A stretch of DNA of 64,000 nt from Thermomonospora echinospora. Its GTDB lineage: Bacteria > Actinomycetota > Actinomycetes > Streptosporangiales > Streptosporangiaceae. A program made the position numbers and the translations under genes. This document shows positions 24,364-32,088 of this stretch, piece by piece. The stretch is from contig NZ_FNVO01000002.1 of assembly GCF_900108175.1 (NCBI RefSeq), positions 249,051 through 313,050 of the forward strand, read 5' to 3'. Under the pieces are notes generated by a model, which was not told the DNA's origin, ran no database searches, and was given only the letters and a program-made list of their open reading frames with translations. Numbering within the stretch: position 1 is the stretch's first letter; every line of letters begins with the position of its first letter.

Positions 24364-26162
24364 CCGGCCCCGCCCGACCCGCCGCCGACAGCAGCACGGC
24401 AGGCACGGCGGGCACGGCGGGCACGGCGGCGGATCGTGCCTCCGGCCCCCGCGTCGCCGACCTGCCGGACCACGATGCTCTGGCACGGCGCCCGCCCGCC
24501 TCGGCTCCCGGCACCGGCCCGGACGCGCGGGTCATCGAGTCCACACTGGCGGCTCGGATCCTGGACACCCTGGTACGAGAGGACTACGCCGGGCTGCGCC
24601 GTTTCGTGGCCGGTCACGAGCTCGGACTTCCCGGCGGCCCGGCCGTACGGCTGCTCAGAGCGCGTCCGGACGACCTGACCGGGCAGCACGGCGAACGCGT
24701 CCCCTGGCCACGACCGCCTCAGGAGCCGACCGCATGGCCGGCCGGGCCGCTACCGGGATTCTTGGCCGAGTGGTGTGTCGATCCCGCTGCCGGGCTGGGG
24801 TTGGCGGACGTGTTCGCGGTGGTGCGGCGGGTGGCCGATCCCCGGGACGATGTGGCGGCGTTCGAACGGGAGTGCCGGGAGTGCTTGGCCACGCTGCTGC
24901 TGCACGAGGCCGCCCGCCCGCAGGTGCTTGACCGGCTGCGAGGGGATCCGGCGACCGGCCCCGGCACGTTCTACGAGACGCTCGCCGCCTACACCGACCA
25001 TCCCGTCTACCCGACCGGCCGTTGCCGTGTCGGCCTGGGCGAGGACGACCTGCGCCGGTACGCGCCGGAGTTCGGCCCGGTGTTCGCGATGCGCTGGACG
25101 GCGGTGCCACGTGAGCGGGTCACCCTGGCCGGCGAGCGTCCCGCCTGGTGGCCGCGTCCAGCCGATGTCGGGCTGCCCCAGAGCCTGGCCGGAACGCACG
25201 AGCTGCTGCCCGTGCATCCGCTCACCGGCGGTCATGAGGTGGCCCCGTTGCCCTATCTGGACGTCCGCCCCACGCTGTCGATGCGGACGGTGGCCGTGGA
25301 CGGGCACACGCACCTGAAGGTCCCGCTGCCGACCAGCACGCTGGGGCTGCGCAACCGGCGCACGATCGTGCCCCGGACGCTGCACGACGGCGCGCTGGCC
25401 GAGCGGATCCTGCGGCAGGTGCTCGCCCGCGAGCCGCGTCTGCCGGCCCTGCTCGCCGACGAGCAGACCTACGGGCACGCGGGCGACCCACTGCTGGGCT
25501 ACCTGGTGCGGCGTTTCCCGGAACGGACCGCGAACGCCCACGTGGTCCCGGTGGCGGCGCTGACGGCCGAGCATCCCGGCGGCGGGTCGGTCATCGAGCG
25601 CTGGGACGTGGCGAGTCTCTTCGGCGACTATCTGGCCGCGCTGTTCGCCGTCAACGTGACGCTGTTCCGGTACGGGATCGCGCTGGAGGCCCACCAGCAG
25701 AACGTGTCCCTCGTCCTCGGCGACGGCCCGCTCAGGCTGCTGGTCAAGGACAACGACGGGATGCTCGTCCACCGGCGATGGCTGGCCGCCGGGATCGGCC
25801 CGGGCTTCGACGCGTTCGAGGACCGGCGGATGGTCACCGGCGATCCGGAGGCGCTGGCGAAGGTCTTCGTCACCATCACCCTGCACCTGTGCGCCGGGGC
25901 GCTCGCCTTCGGGCTGGCCGAACGGGGGCTGCTGCCGCTGCGCACCGGCCTGGCGCTGGTCAGGGAACGGCTGGACGAGGCGCTCGGGTCGTCCCCGGCC
26001 GACCGCCTCCTGCGCTCGCGCACCCTCGACGCCGGTCGTCTGCCCGCCAAGGCGATGCTCACCGCCGGGACGCTCGTCGACAAGGCGCGCACCGGCGCCC
26101 GCGACATCAACAAGCACTACGGCCCGGACGGGCCCAACTACCTCGACTACTTCCGGGACTGA
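24360..26162 (+). CDS. IucA/IucC-family NIS siderophore synthetase (first)
   Basis: The 600-residue protein is an NRPS-independent siderophore synthetase that would adenylate a carboxylate (classically citrate) and couple it to an amine. Conserved pieces are the HELLPVHPLTGGHEV region, HLKVPLPTSTLGLRNRRTIVPRT (nucleotide and citrate binding), GIALEAHQQNVSLVL and KDNDGMLVHRR. The end NKHYGPDGPNYLDYFRD fits the family. About 60 residues at the N-terminus are low complexity with a TAGTAGTAG run. It is coupled to the ATP-grasp gene upstream and lies 3 bp from the next synthetase. Confidence 0.92.
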   Translation: MTGPARPAADSSTAGTAGTAGTAADRASGPRVADLPDHDALARRPPASAPGTGPDARVIESTLAARILDTLVREDYAGLRRFVAGHELGLPGGPAVRLLRARPDDLTGQHGERVPWPRPPQEPTAWPAGPLPGFLAEWCVDPAAGLGLADVFAVVRRVADPRDDVAAFERECRECLATLLLHEAARPQVLDRLRGDPATGPGTFYETLAAYTDHPVYPTGRCRVGLGEDDLRRYAPEFGPVFAMRWTAVPRERVTLAGERPAWWPRPADVGLPQSLAGTHELLPVHPLTGGHEVAPLPYLDVRPTLSMRTVAVDGHTHLKVPLPTSTLGLRNRRTIVPRTLHDGALAERILRQVLAREPRLPALLADEQTYGHAGDPLLGYLVRRFPERTANAHVVPVAALTAEHPGGGSVIERWDVASLFGDYLAALFAVNVTLFRYGIALEAHQQNVSLVLGDGPLRLLVKDNDGMLVHRRWLAAGIGPGFDAFEDRRMVTGDPEALAKVFVTITLHLCAGALAFGLAERGLLPLRTGLALVRERLDEALGSSPADRLLRSRTLDAGRLPAKAMLTAGTLVDKARTGARDINKHYGPDGPNYLDYFRD

Positions 26163-26165
26163 CAC

Positions 26166-27956
26166 GTGCTCTTGACCGGCCCCGCCGGCCGCGTCCTGTC
26201 CGCCGACGACGCGACGGCCACTGCCCTGCTCAACTGCCTCGTCCGGGAGGTCTGCGCTCCCGAGCACCAGGTGTGGACCGAGGGCACGCATCTGCTGATC
26301 CGGCTGCCCAGGGTCGGCGTGCTGCTGCGCGCCCGGCTGGCCCGCCCGCCGGTCGCGTTCACCTACCGGCTGGCCGCCCCCTACGAGGAGCGGCGGCCGG
26401 GCGGGGACGCGTGGATCGCGGTGGGCTGGCGCCGCCTCGCCGACCTGGTCGCCGGGGAGCTGGAGTTGGCCACCGGCCAGGCCAACCCCGAGTTCCTGGA
26501 CCAGGTCACGGCCAGCCACACCGCCTTGAAAGCCCTGCTGGACGCCCGTACCGCCGGTGGCTTCACCGACCATCGACTCCCCTCCCCCTCCATGGCACGC
26601 AAGGACGAACGCTCCCCCGACCTGGAGCACCCACTAGCCACCGGCCACCGGCGTCTCTCCGCTGGGGCACAGCGGAGTACGGACGTCTACCTGGAGTCGG
26701 AGCAGTCGCTGGTGGCCGGGCATCGGTTCCACCCGTCCCCCAAGGCGCGGCAGGGGGCGCCCGCGGAGTGGCTGCCGTACGCGCCCGAGGCCGGGGCGCG
26801 CTTTCCGTTGCGCTGGCTGGCTGTACGGGACGACCTGATCGCCGAGGGCGGTGACGCGGCGGAGTTCGCCGCGCTGGAGTCGCTCGGCCCCACTCCCCCG
26901 CCCGGGTACCGGGTGCTGCCGGCCCATCCGTGGCAGCTTTCGCTGCTGGCCGGCCGGCCCGTCCTGCGCGGCGCGCTGGCGTCCGGCCTCGTCGCCGACC
27001 TGGGCGCGGCCGGTCCCGAGGCGGTGCCGACGTCCTCGGTGCGCACCGTCTACGTGCCCGGCGCCGACCTGTTCTGCAAGTTCAGCCTCGACATGCGCAT
27101 CACCAACTGCGTCCGCAAGAACTCCTGGTACGAACTGGCCGGGGCGGTCGTCCTCGACCGGCTGCTGCGCCCGGTGTTCGCCGAGCTGGCCGGCCGGTTC
27201 GGCGGCTGCCGGCTGCTGCCCGAGCCTGCGTACCGCAGCGTCCATCTGGCCGACCGGCGGCTGCACGAAGGGCTGGGGGTGATCCTGCGCGCGGGCGTGG
27301 CGGACCTGCCCGGGACGCCGCTGCTGGCCGCCGCCCTGGCCGACCCCTACGGCACCGGCCCGGCCTCCGTCGCCGGGCTGCCGTGCATGACCTCCTCCGA
27401 GGGCGCGCTGACCTGGTGGGCCCGCTATGTCCGCCTGGTCGCCCCGCCCGTCCTGGACGCCTACCTCTCGTACGGGGTGGTGCTGGAGCCCCACCTGCAG
27501 AACGTGCTGGTCGCGGTGGACGGCGACGGGATGCCGGTGCAGGCCGTCTTCCGGGACCTGGAGGGCACCAAGCTGGTCGCCGGCCGCTGGGACGCCGGGC
27601 TCGCGGGGCTGCCCGTACGCGTCCGCGAGGCGCTGACCTACGACGCCGACCGGGGCTGGAACCGTGTCGTGTACTGCCTGCTGGTCAACCATCTGGCCGA
27701 GATCGCCGCCGCCGTCGCCGACCTGCACCCGGCGCTGGAGCACGACCTGTGGCGGGTTCTGCGCGAATGCGTGGCGGCGTACGCGCGCTCCCATGACGGC
27801 GGCGCGCGGTTGCGGGCGCTGCTGGCCGGGGTGCCGCTGCCCGCCAAGGCCAACCTGCGGGCACGCTGGGGGCGGGCGGCCGATCGTGCCGCCGCCTACG
27901 TGCCTGTTCCCAACCCGCTGCGCGAAGGTCCGGCATCACCCCACATGGCGCACTAG
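26166..27956 (+). CDS. IucA/IucC-family NIS siderophore synthetase (second)
   Basis: The 596-residue paralogue retains the family core: the YLESEQSLVAGHRFHPSPKAR entry motif, VLPAHPWQLSLL, SSVRTVYVPGADLFCKFSLDMRITNCVRKN, YGVVLEPHLQNVLV and FRDLEGTKLV. Two synthetases plus an ATP-grasp ligase suggest a siderophore assembled by two or three successive amide or ester couplings. The start is GTG 26166, 3 bp after the first synthetase. The last codons fall in an 18-bp tandem duplication. Compared with the first paralogue, the R-N-R motif region differs, so substrate preference is probably different. Confidence 0.92.
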   Translation: MLLTGPAGRVLSADDATATALLNCLVREVCAPEHQVWTEGTHLLIRLPRVGVLLRARLARPPVAFTYRLAAPYEERRPGGDAWIAVGWRRLADLVAGELELATGQANPEFLDQVTASHTALKALLDARTAGGFTDHRLPSPSMARKDERSPDLEHPLATGHRRLSAGAQRSTDVYLESEQSLVAGHRFHPSPKARQGAPAEWLPYAPEAGARFPLRWLAVRDDLIAEGGDAAEFAALESLGPTPPPGYRVLPAHPWQLSLLAGRPVLRGALASGLVADLGAAGPEAVPTSSVRTVYVPGADLFCKFSLDMRITNCVRKNSWYELAGAVVLDRLLRPVFAELAGRFGGCRLLPEPAYRSVHLADRRLHEGLGVILRAGVADLPGTPLLAAALADPYGTGPASVAGLPCMTSSEGALTWWARYVRLVAPPVLDAYLSYGVVLEPHLQNVLVAVDGDGMPVQAVFRDLEGTKLVAGRWDAGLAGLPVRVREALTYDADRGWNRVVYCLLVNHLAEIAAAVADLHPALEHDLWRVLRECVAAYARSHDGGARLRALLAGVPLPAKANLRARWGRAADRAAAYVPVPNPLREGPASPHMAH

Positions 27957-27977
27957 AAGCACATGGCGTACTAGAAG
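27942..27977 (+). repeat. 18-bp tandem duplication across the stop codon
   Basis: Two copies of CACATGGCG(C/T)ACTAGAAG (27942-27959 and 27960-27977) lie head to tail with one mismatch. The first copy contains the TAG stop of the second NIS synthetase, and the second repeats an in-frame stop. Confidence 0.85.
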
Positions 27978-28019
27978 CCGGGTATGCCGCAAGTGCCCCC
28001 GGCAAGAGGAGACGACGCC

Positions 28020-29606
28020 ATGCTGGACCGTGTACGCGCATGGGCGGGGACGGCGAGGGAGGCGGCGCGCGCCGTCCACGGCGCCGGAATGCTGACACCC
28101 GTCCGTCCCGACCTGGCGGTGCGGATGCCCCTGCGGTACCGGCGGTTCGGTCCCACTCCCGCCACGCTGGGCGCCATCGCCGCGCTGCGCTGGCCGGACC
28201 GCACCGCCCTGATCGACGAGCGCGGCGAGATCACGTACGCCGAGCTGGACCGGCAGGCCGCCGCGCTGGCCACGGCGCTGCACGAGCGGCGGCCCCCGGG
28301 CTCGGCGATCGGCGTCCTGTGCCGCAACCACCGGGGTTTCGTCCAGGCCCTGCTGGCGGCGTCCCGGCTCGGCGCCGACGTGGTGCTGCTGAACACCGAC
28401 TTCTCCGCCCGCCAACTCGGTGACGTGCTGGACCGTGAGCACGTCGGCCTGCTGGTCCACGACGCGGAGTTCGACGAGGTGGTCGGCGGCTCCTCGTTCA
28501 CCGGCGCCCGGGTGCTCGCCGACGGGATCGCCGGCCCGGTCAGCGCCGCCGCACCGCCGCCTCCCCACGGCCGCTGCCGGGTGATCGTGCTGACCTCGGG
28601 CACCACCGGCACCCCCAAGGGCGCGCGGACCGAGCCGTCGCTGCCGCTGCTGCTGCGCTCCTCGTTCAGCCATCTGATGCGGGTGCCGCTGCGTTCCGGC
28701 GAGCCGATCATCGTGGCGCCGCCGCTGTTCCACGTGCTGGGGCTGGGCTACCTGTCGCTGGCGATGAGCCTGGGCATGCCGGTCGTGCCGACCCGCCGCT
28801 TCGACCCCGACGAGGTGCTGGCCGCCGTCGAACGGCACCGGGTACAGGCGCTGGTGGCCGTTCCCATCATGCTGCAGCGGCTCACCGAGGCCGCCTCCCG
28901 CACCCGCCACGACACCGGCTCCCTGCGCGTGGTGGTCAGCGGCGGCTCCGCGCTCCTGCCGCGGGTCGCCGAGGCGTTCATGGACCGCTTCGGGGACGTG
29001 CTGGTGAACATCTACGGGGCGACCGAGACCATGTGGGCGGCCATCGCCACCCCGGCCGACCTGCGCGAGGCCCCCGGCACCGTGGGACGGCCCGTCGCCG
29101 GGCTGAAGGTCGCGATCCTCGATCCCGACGGCGCGGCGGCGCTGCCGCCGGGCCGGACCGGGGAGATCTACACCAGCGGCGGCGTCCACTTCACCGGCTA
29201 CACCGGCGGCGGCGACCGGCCCCGCCGCGGTGGCCTGATCGGCACCGGCGACCTCGGCCATCTCGACGCCGCCGGCCGTCTGTTCGTGGACGGCCGCGCC
29301 GACGACATGATCGTCTCAGGTGGCGAGAACGTCTTCCCCGGCGAGGTGGAGGACGTGCTGACCGGCCATCCGGACGTCGCCGAGGCCGCGGTCACCGGGG
29401 TGGACGACCCCGAGTTCGGGCAGCGTCTGGCCGCCTACGTCGTGCCCGGCAAGGGCTCCGGCCTCACCGCCGACGACGTGCGGGACCACGTCAGGCGGAA
29501 CCTCGCCCGCTACAAGGTGCCCCGCGACGTCCACCTCGTCGCCGAACTGCCCCGCACCATCACCGGCAAGGTCCGCAAACGGGACCTGGCGCACCGGGAC
29601 GTCTGA
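28020..29606 (+). CDS. AMP-dependent acyl-CoA synthetase/ligase
   Basis: The 528-residue ANL-superfamily enzyme activates a carboxylic acid as acyl-AMP. The P-loop is VLTSGTTGTPKGA, A5 is NIYGATETMW, A7/A8 are GTGDLGHLDAAGRLFVDGRADDMIVSGGENVFPGEVE, and the catalytic lysine is in ITGKVRKRDL. The adenylation core resembles fatty acyl-CoA synthetases. ATG 28020 has AAGAGGAG upstream. It lies 63 bp after the second NIS synthetase and is probably part of the iron-regulated unit, possibly adding an acyl tail or activating a building block. This role is inferred from position only. Confidence 0.85.
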   Translation: MLDRVRAWAGTAREAARAVHGAGMLTPVRPDLAVRMPLRYRRFGPTPATLGAIAALRWPDRTALIDERGEITYAELDRQAAALATALHERRPPGSAIGVLCRNHRGFVQALLAASRLGADVVLLNTDFSARQLGDVLDREHVGLLVHDAEFDEVVGGSSFTGARVLADGIAGPVSAAAPPPPHGRCRVIVLTSGTTGTPKGARTEPSLPLLLRSSFSHLMRVPLRSGEPIIVAPPLFHVLGLGYLSLAMSLGMPVVPTRRFDPDEVLAAVERHRVQALVAVPIMLQRLTEAASRTRHDTGSLRVVVSGGSALLPRVAEAFMDRFGDVLVNIYGATETMWAAIATPADLREAPGTVGRPVAGLKVAILDPDGAAALPPGRTGEIYTSGGVHFTGYTGGGDRPRRGGLIGTGDLGHLDAAGRLFVDGRADDMIVSGGENVFPGEVEDVLTGHPDVAEAAVTGVDDPEFGQRLAAYVVPGKGSGLTADDVRDHVRRNLARYKVPRDVHLVAELPRTITGKVRKRDLAHRDV

Positions 29607-29619
29607 GGCGGCGCCCGCC

Positions 29620-29943
29620 TCAGACCGCTCCGGCCTGCTTGGCGGCCAGGCAGATGCGGGCCAGGTCGTTCAGCGCGTCCACGCGTCGCTCGTCCAGCGG
29701 GCGGTCATCGGCCGGGTCGGCGGCCGCGAGCGTGTCCACCACCAGCGAGAACACCGGCCACTCGGCCGGGCCGATGGCGCCCCGGAAGTCCACGCCGCCC
29801 TCGGCCACCTCGTCGAGGTCGAGGTTGCGGGCGAACGAGGCCAGCGCGGCCTGGGCCGCGACCACACCGATCCGCATCGCCAGCGCCGCGGGCTCACGCT
29901 CCACAGGGAGGGCGCTCCTGGCTGAACTCATGTTCGAGAGCAT
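29620..29943 (-). CDS. Small hypothetical protein (107 aa)
   Basis: The 107-residue acidic protein, LSNMSSARSALPVE then RIGVVAAQAALASFARNLDLDEVAEGGVDFRGAIGP and a C-terminal RRVDALNDLARICLAAKQAGAV, is predicted to be all-helical and cytoplasmic. ATG 29943 has GGGAG 6 bp upstream. It is convergent with the acyl ligase gene, with only 13 bp between them. No family is recognised. Confidence 0.65.
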   Translation of the reverse strand: MLSNMSSARSALPVEREPAALAMRIGVVAAQAALASFARNLDLDEVAEGGVDFRGAIGPAEWPVFSLVVDTLAAADPADDRPLDERRVDALNDLARICLAAKQAGAV

Positions 29944-30056
29944 AGGGCGCTCCCGCGAACGACGTCGAACAGTCGATCGAAATCCCGGATCGTGTCGCCA
30001 CCCACCCGGCCTCAGTTCAGTCGGCCGGCGTTACCCGGGCATCTCGACGACAGGCG

Positions 30057-30881
30057 CTACGGGGCGGTCGCGCCGAGGTAGGCGGTCGCCAGCGTGACGC
30101 ACAGCTCGTCCTCGGCCAGCACCGGCCGCAGCCCCGTGGCGGGCCCACCGTCCAGTTCGGCCTTCAGCCGCGCCCGGATCTCCCCGGCCGCCTCGGCGGG
30201 CGTACCCACCTCCGCCAGCCAGGCGTCCACCGGCCGCACCACGTCGAACAGGTCGCGGCGCCGCACGTCGGCCCCGGCCTCGCCGATCAGCTCGGCGATC
30301 CGCTCGGCGGTGAGCAGCTCACGGTGCGCCGGGTCGCGCAACTTCGCCGGCTCGTCGGGGTCACCGTCCACCCCTTCGGGTCGTACCACGTCCGCCACGA
30401 CCAGGCCGGCGCCGGGACGGCTGACGCGCACCAGCTCCCGCAGCACCGCCGCGGGGTCCTCCACTCGGTGCAGCGCGGACCGGGTGAGCAGCAGCGTGAA
30501 CGACCGGTCCGCGTACGGCAGGTCGGTGGCGTCGCCGCGCGCGAAGGTGACGTTCATGAGGGCGTCCTGGTCGGCCTCGCGCTTGCCCTCCCTGATCGCC
30601 TCCGGCGACCGGTCGAGCGCGGTGACGTGGCGTACCCGCCGCGCGATCGCCCGGGATACCCGCCCGGTGCCGGAGCACACCTCCAGCACCACGTCCTCCA
30701 GATCGAGCTCTGGTTCGATGAACTCGACCAGCCTCGCCAGCTCCGCACCGAAGGCCGTGATCAGCCTCTGGTCCCCGCCCCGACCCGGCCGCCCGCCGAT
30801 CCCCTGGGTGATCTTGCCCTCGCGCGTCACCGTCACACCGACCTCCTCGCTCGATGCCGGGATCATCTCCCGGAACTTCAC
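30057..30881 (-). CDS. SAM-dependent methyltransferase
   Basis: The 274-residue class I methyltransferase has motif I VLEVCSGTGRVSRAI, followed by HVTALDRSPEAI, FARGDATDLPYADRSFTLLLTRSALHRVEDP (motif post-II/III region), and LRELVRVSRPGAGLVVADV. It resembles UbiE/methyltransferase-11 proteins; the substrate is unknown. GTG 30881 directly abuts GGAG, so translation may instead begin at ATG 30866. It is on the minus strand, facing away from the secreted protein gene. Confidence 0.85.
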   Translation of the reverse strand: MKFREMIPASSEEVGVTVTREGKITQGIGGRPGRGGDQRLITAFGAELARLVEFIEPELDLEDVVLEVCSGTGRVSRAIARRVRHVTALDRSPEAIREGKREADQDALMNVTFARGDATDLPYADRSFTLLLTRSALHRVEDPAAVLRELVRVSRPGAGLVVADVVRPEGVDGDPDEPAKLRDPAHRELLTAERIAELIGEAGADVRRRDLFDVVRPVDAWLAEVGTPAEAAGEIRARLKAELDGGPATGLRPVLAEDELCVTLATAYLGATAP

Positions 30882-31081
30882 CTCCTGGCCATAGGGGGTC
30901 TCTCACATCGGCGCCAGAAGGCAGCGCGGTCCGCTCGACCGTCTCTTCCCCAAAGGGGGCATACACGAACTCGTCCGCCCCGATCGCCCAGGCTTTTCGG
31001 CCCTGATCCGGGAATCGAATCGGCCTCGCCCGGCCGACGACCCCACCGGCCGCGCCGCACCGCCGGCGGGCCCGTCATCCG

Positions 31082-31124
31082 CGGTTCGGAGGGGCGGCTC
31101 GACGTGAGCCGCCCCTCCGAACCG
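31082..31124. repeat. Perfect 19-bp inverted repeat
   Basis: Arms 31082-31100 and 31106-31124 are exact reverse complements separated by 5 nt. The hairpin sits inside the 380-bp gap between two divergent genes, where no transcript would normally need a terminator. There is no T-run on either side. Confidence 0.75.
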
Positions 31125-31209
31125 TCACGGCCTTGGCCGGATCCGGACACTCCACTGATCGGGCCGGGCGGCTTCTCAGGCGTCACGCGTGTCGTTAATC
31201 TGGCGGAAC

Positions 31210-31239
31210 GGAACGGGATCTTCATATTTTTCCCGTTCC
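31210..31239. promoter_or_regulatory. Operator-like inverted repeat upstream of secreted protein
   Basis: GGAACGGGA (31210-31218) and TCCCGTTCC (31231-31239) form an exact 9-bp palindrome around an AT-rich 12-nt centre containing TTCATATTTT. It ends 22 bp before the start codon, overlapping the likely promoter and leader of the secreted protein gene. Confidence 0.5.
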
Positions 31240-31261
31240 GCGCCGAGCAAACGGAGGATTT

Positions 31262-32026
31262 GTGAAGCCTCGCACGCTGGTCACTCGTTTCGCCGCCGCC
31301 ACGACCGTGGTAATGGCCTTCGGCCTGGCCTCCGCGCCCGCCGCCGTCGCGCAGGACGGCGCGCCCGGGATGAGGGTCAAGGAACACGGCACCCGAGTCA
31401 AGGTGACCGGGCCCGGCTTCGTGGTGAAACTCTCCAAGCACGGGCTCGACGTGCGCATCAACGAGGACAGGTTCGGCGACCCGGACTCCGGTTATCCGAT
31501 CCAGCGGCAGACGCTCGACCTCACCGGGCGCCCGGCCCGGCCCTTCGAATGCGAGAACGGCACGTACACGGTCAAGACGGGGACCTTCGAGCGCACCTTC
31601 CGGTTCTCCAGCACCGATCCGCGGCCGCTTCCCTACCCGCCCGAGTTCGCCGCCGGCTTCCCCGGCATCCTCACCCCGTTCGTCGGGGTGATCAAGGGGA
31701 CCGTGACCAACGCGGAGGGCGAGACCCTGAACTTCCTCATCTCGGACCTGGCGCAGGAGGTCCTGACCGAGGACGGCTTCTCCGCCACCGCCCCCATCCA
31801 CGGCCTGTTCATCGACGGGCGGGGACGGATCAGGGACCACATCTCGCTCGTCGGCCGCTTCAACTCCGGCCCGAACGGCGAGAACGCCACCTACCGGATC
31901 GAAGACCGCGGCACCTGCCGGCAGACCGCCGACCTCCCCTACGGCCCGGACAGCAAGGGAGTGCTGGTGACGGGCCCCATCTTCGTCTTCCCGTTCAAAG
32001 CCCCCGTGACGACCCCCCGCCACTGA
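31262..32026 (+). CDS. Secreted protein of unknown function
   Basis: The 254-residue protein starts at GTG 31262 with GGAGG 5 bp upstream. It has a Sec signal peptide: MKPRTLVTRF, a hydrophobic stretch VVMAFGLA, and a probable cleavage near SAPAAVAQ. The mature part is beta-rich with a conserved-looking segment RPFECENGTYTVKTGTFERTFRFSSTD and two Cys residues in ECENGT and GTCRQTAD that could pair outside the cell. No family is recognised. The preceding gap carries two inverted repeats. Confidence 0.75.
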   Translation: MKPRTLVTRFAAATTVVMAFGLASAPAAVAQDGAPGMRVKEHGTRVKVTGPGFVVKLSKHGLDVRINEDRFGDPDSGYPIQRQTLDLTGRPARPFECENGTYTVKTGTFERTFRFSSTDPRPLPYPPEFAAGFPGILTPFVGVIKGTVTNAEGETLNFLISDLAQEVLTEDGFSATAPIHGLFIDGRGRIRDHISLVGRFNSGPNGENATYRIEDRGTCRQTADLPYGPDSKGVLVTGPIFVFPFKAPVTTPRH

Positions 32027-32088
32027 AACCCGCACCAACCGGGTCTGTCAGAACTGAGCGCTCCGCCTCCGGGCGGCCGGGGCCGGTC

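Noticed and set aside
22861-31261. Siderophore operon as a recent mobile island
   Set aside because: No integrase, transposase, tRNA boundary or flanking direct repeats, and base composition looks like the rest of the window.
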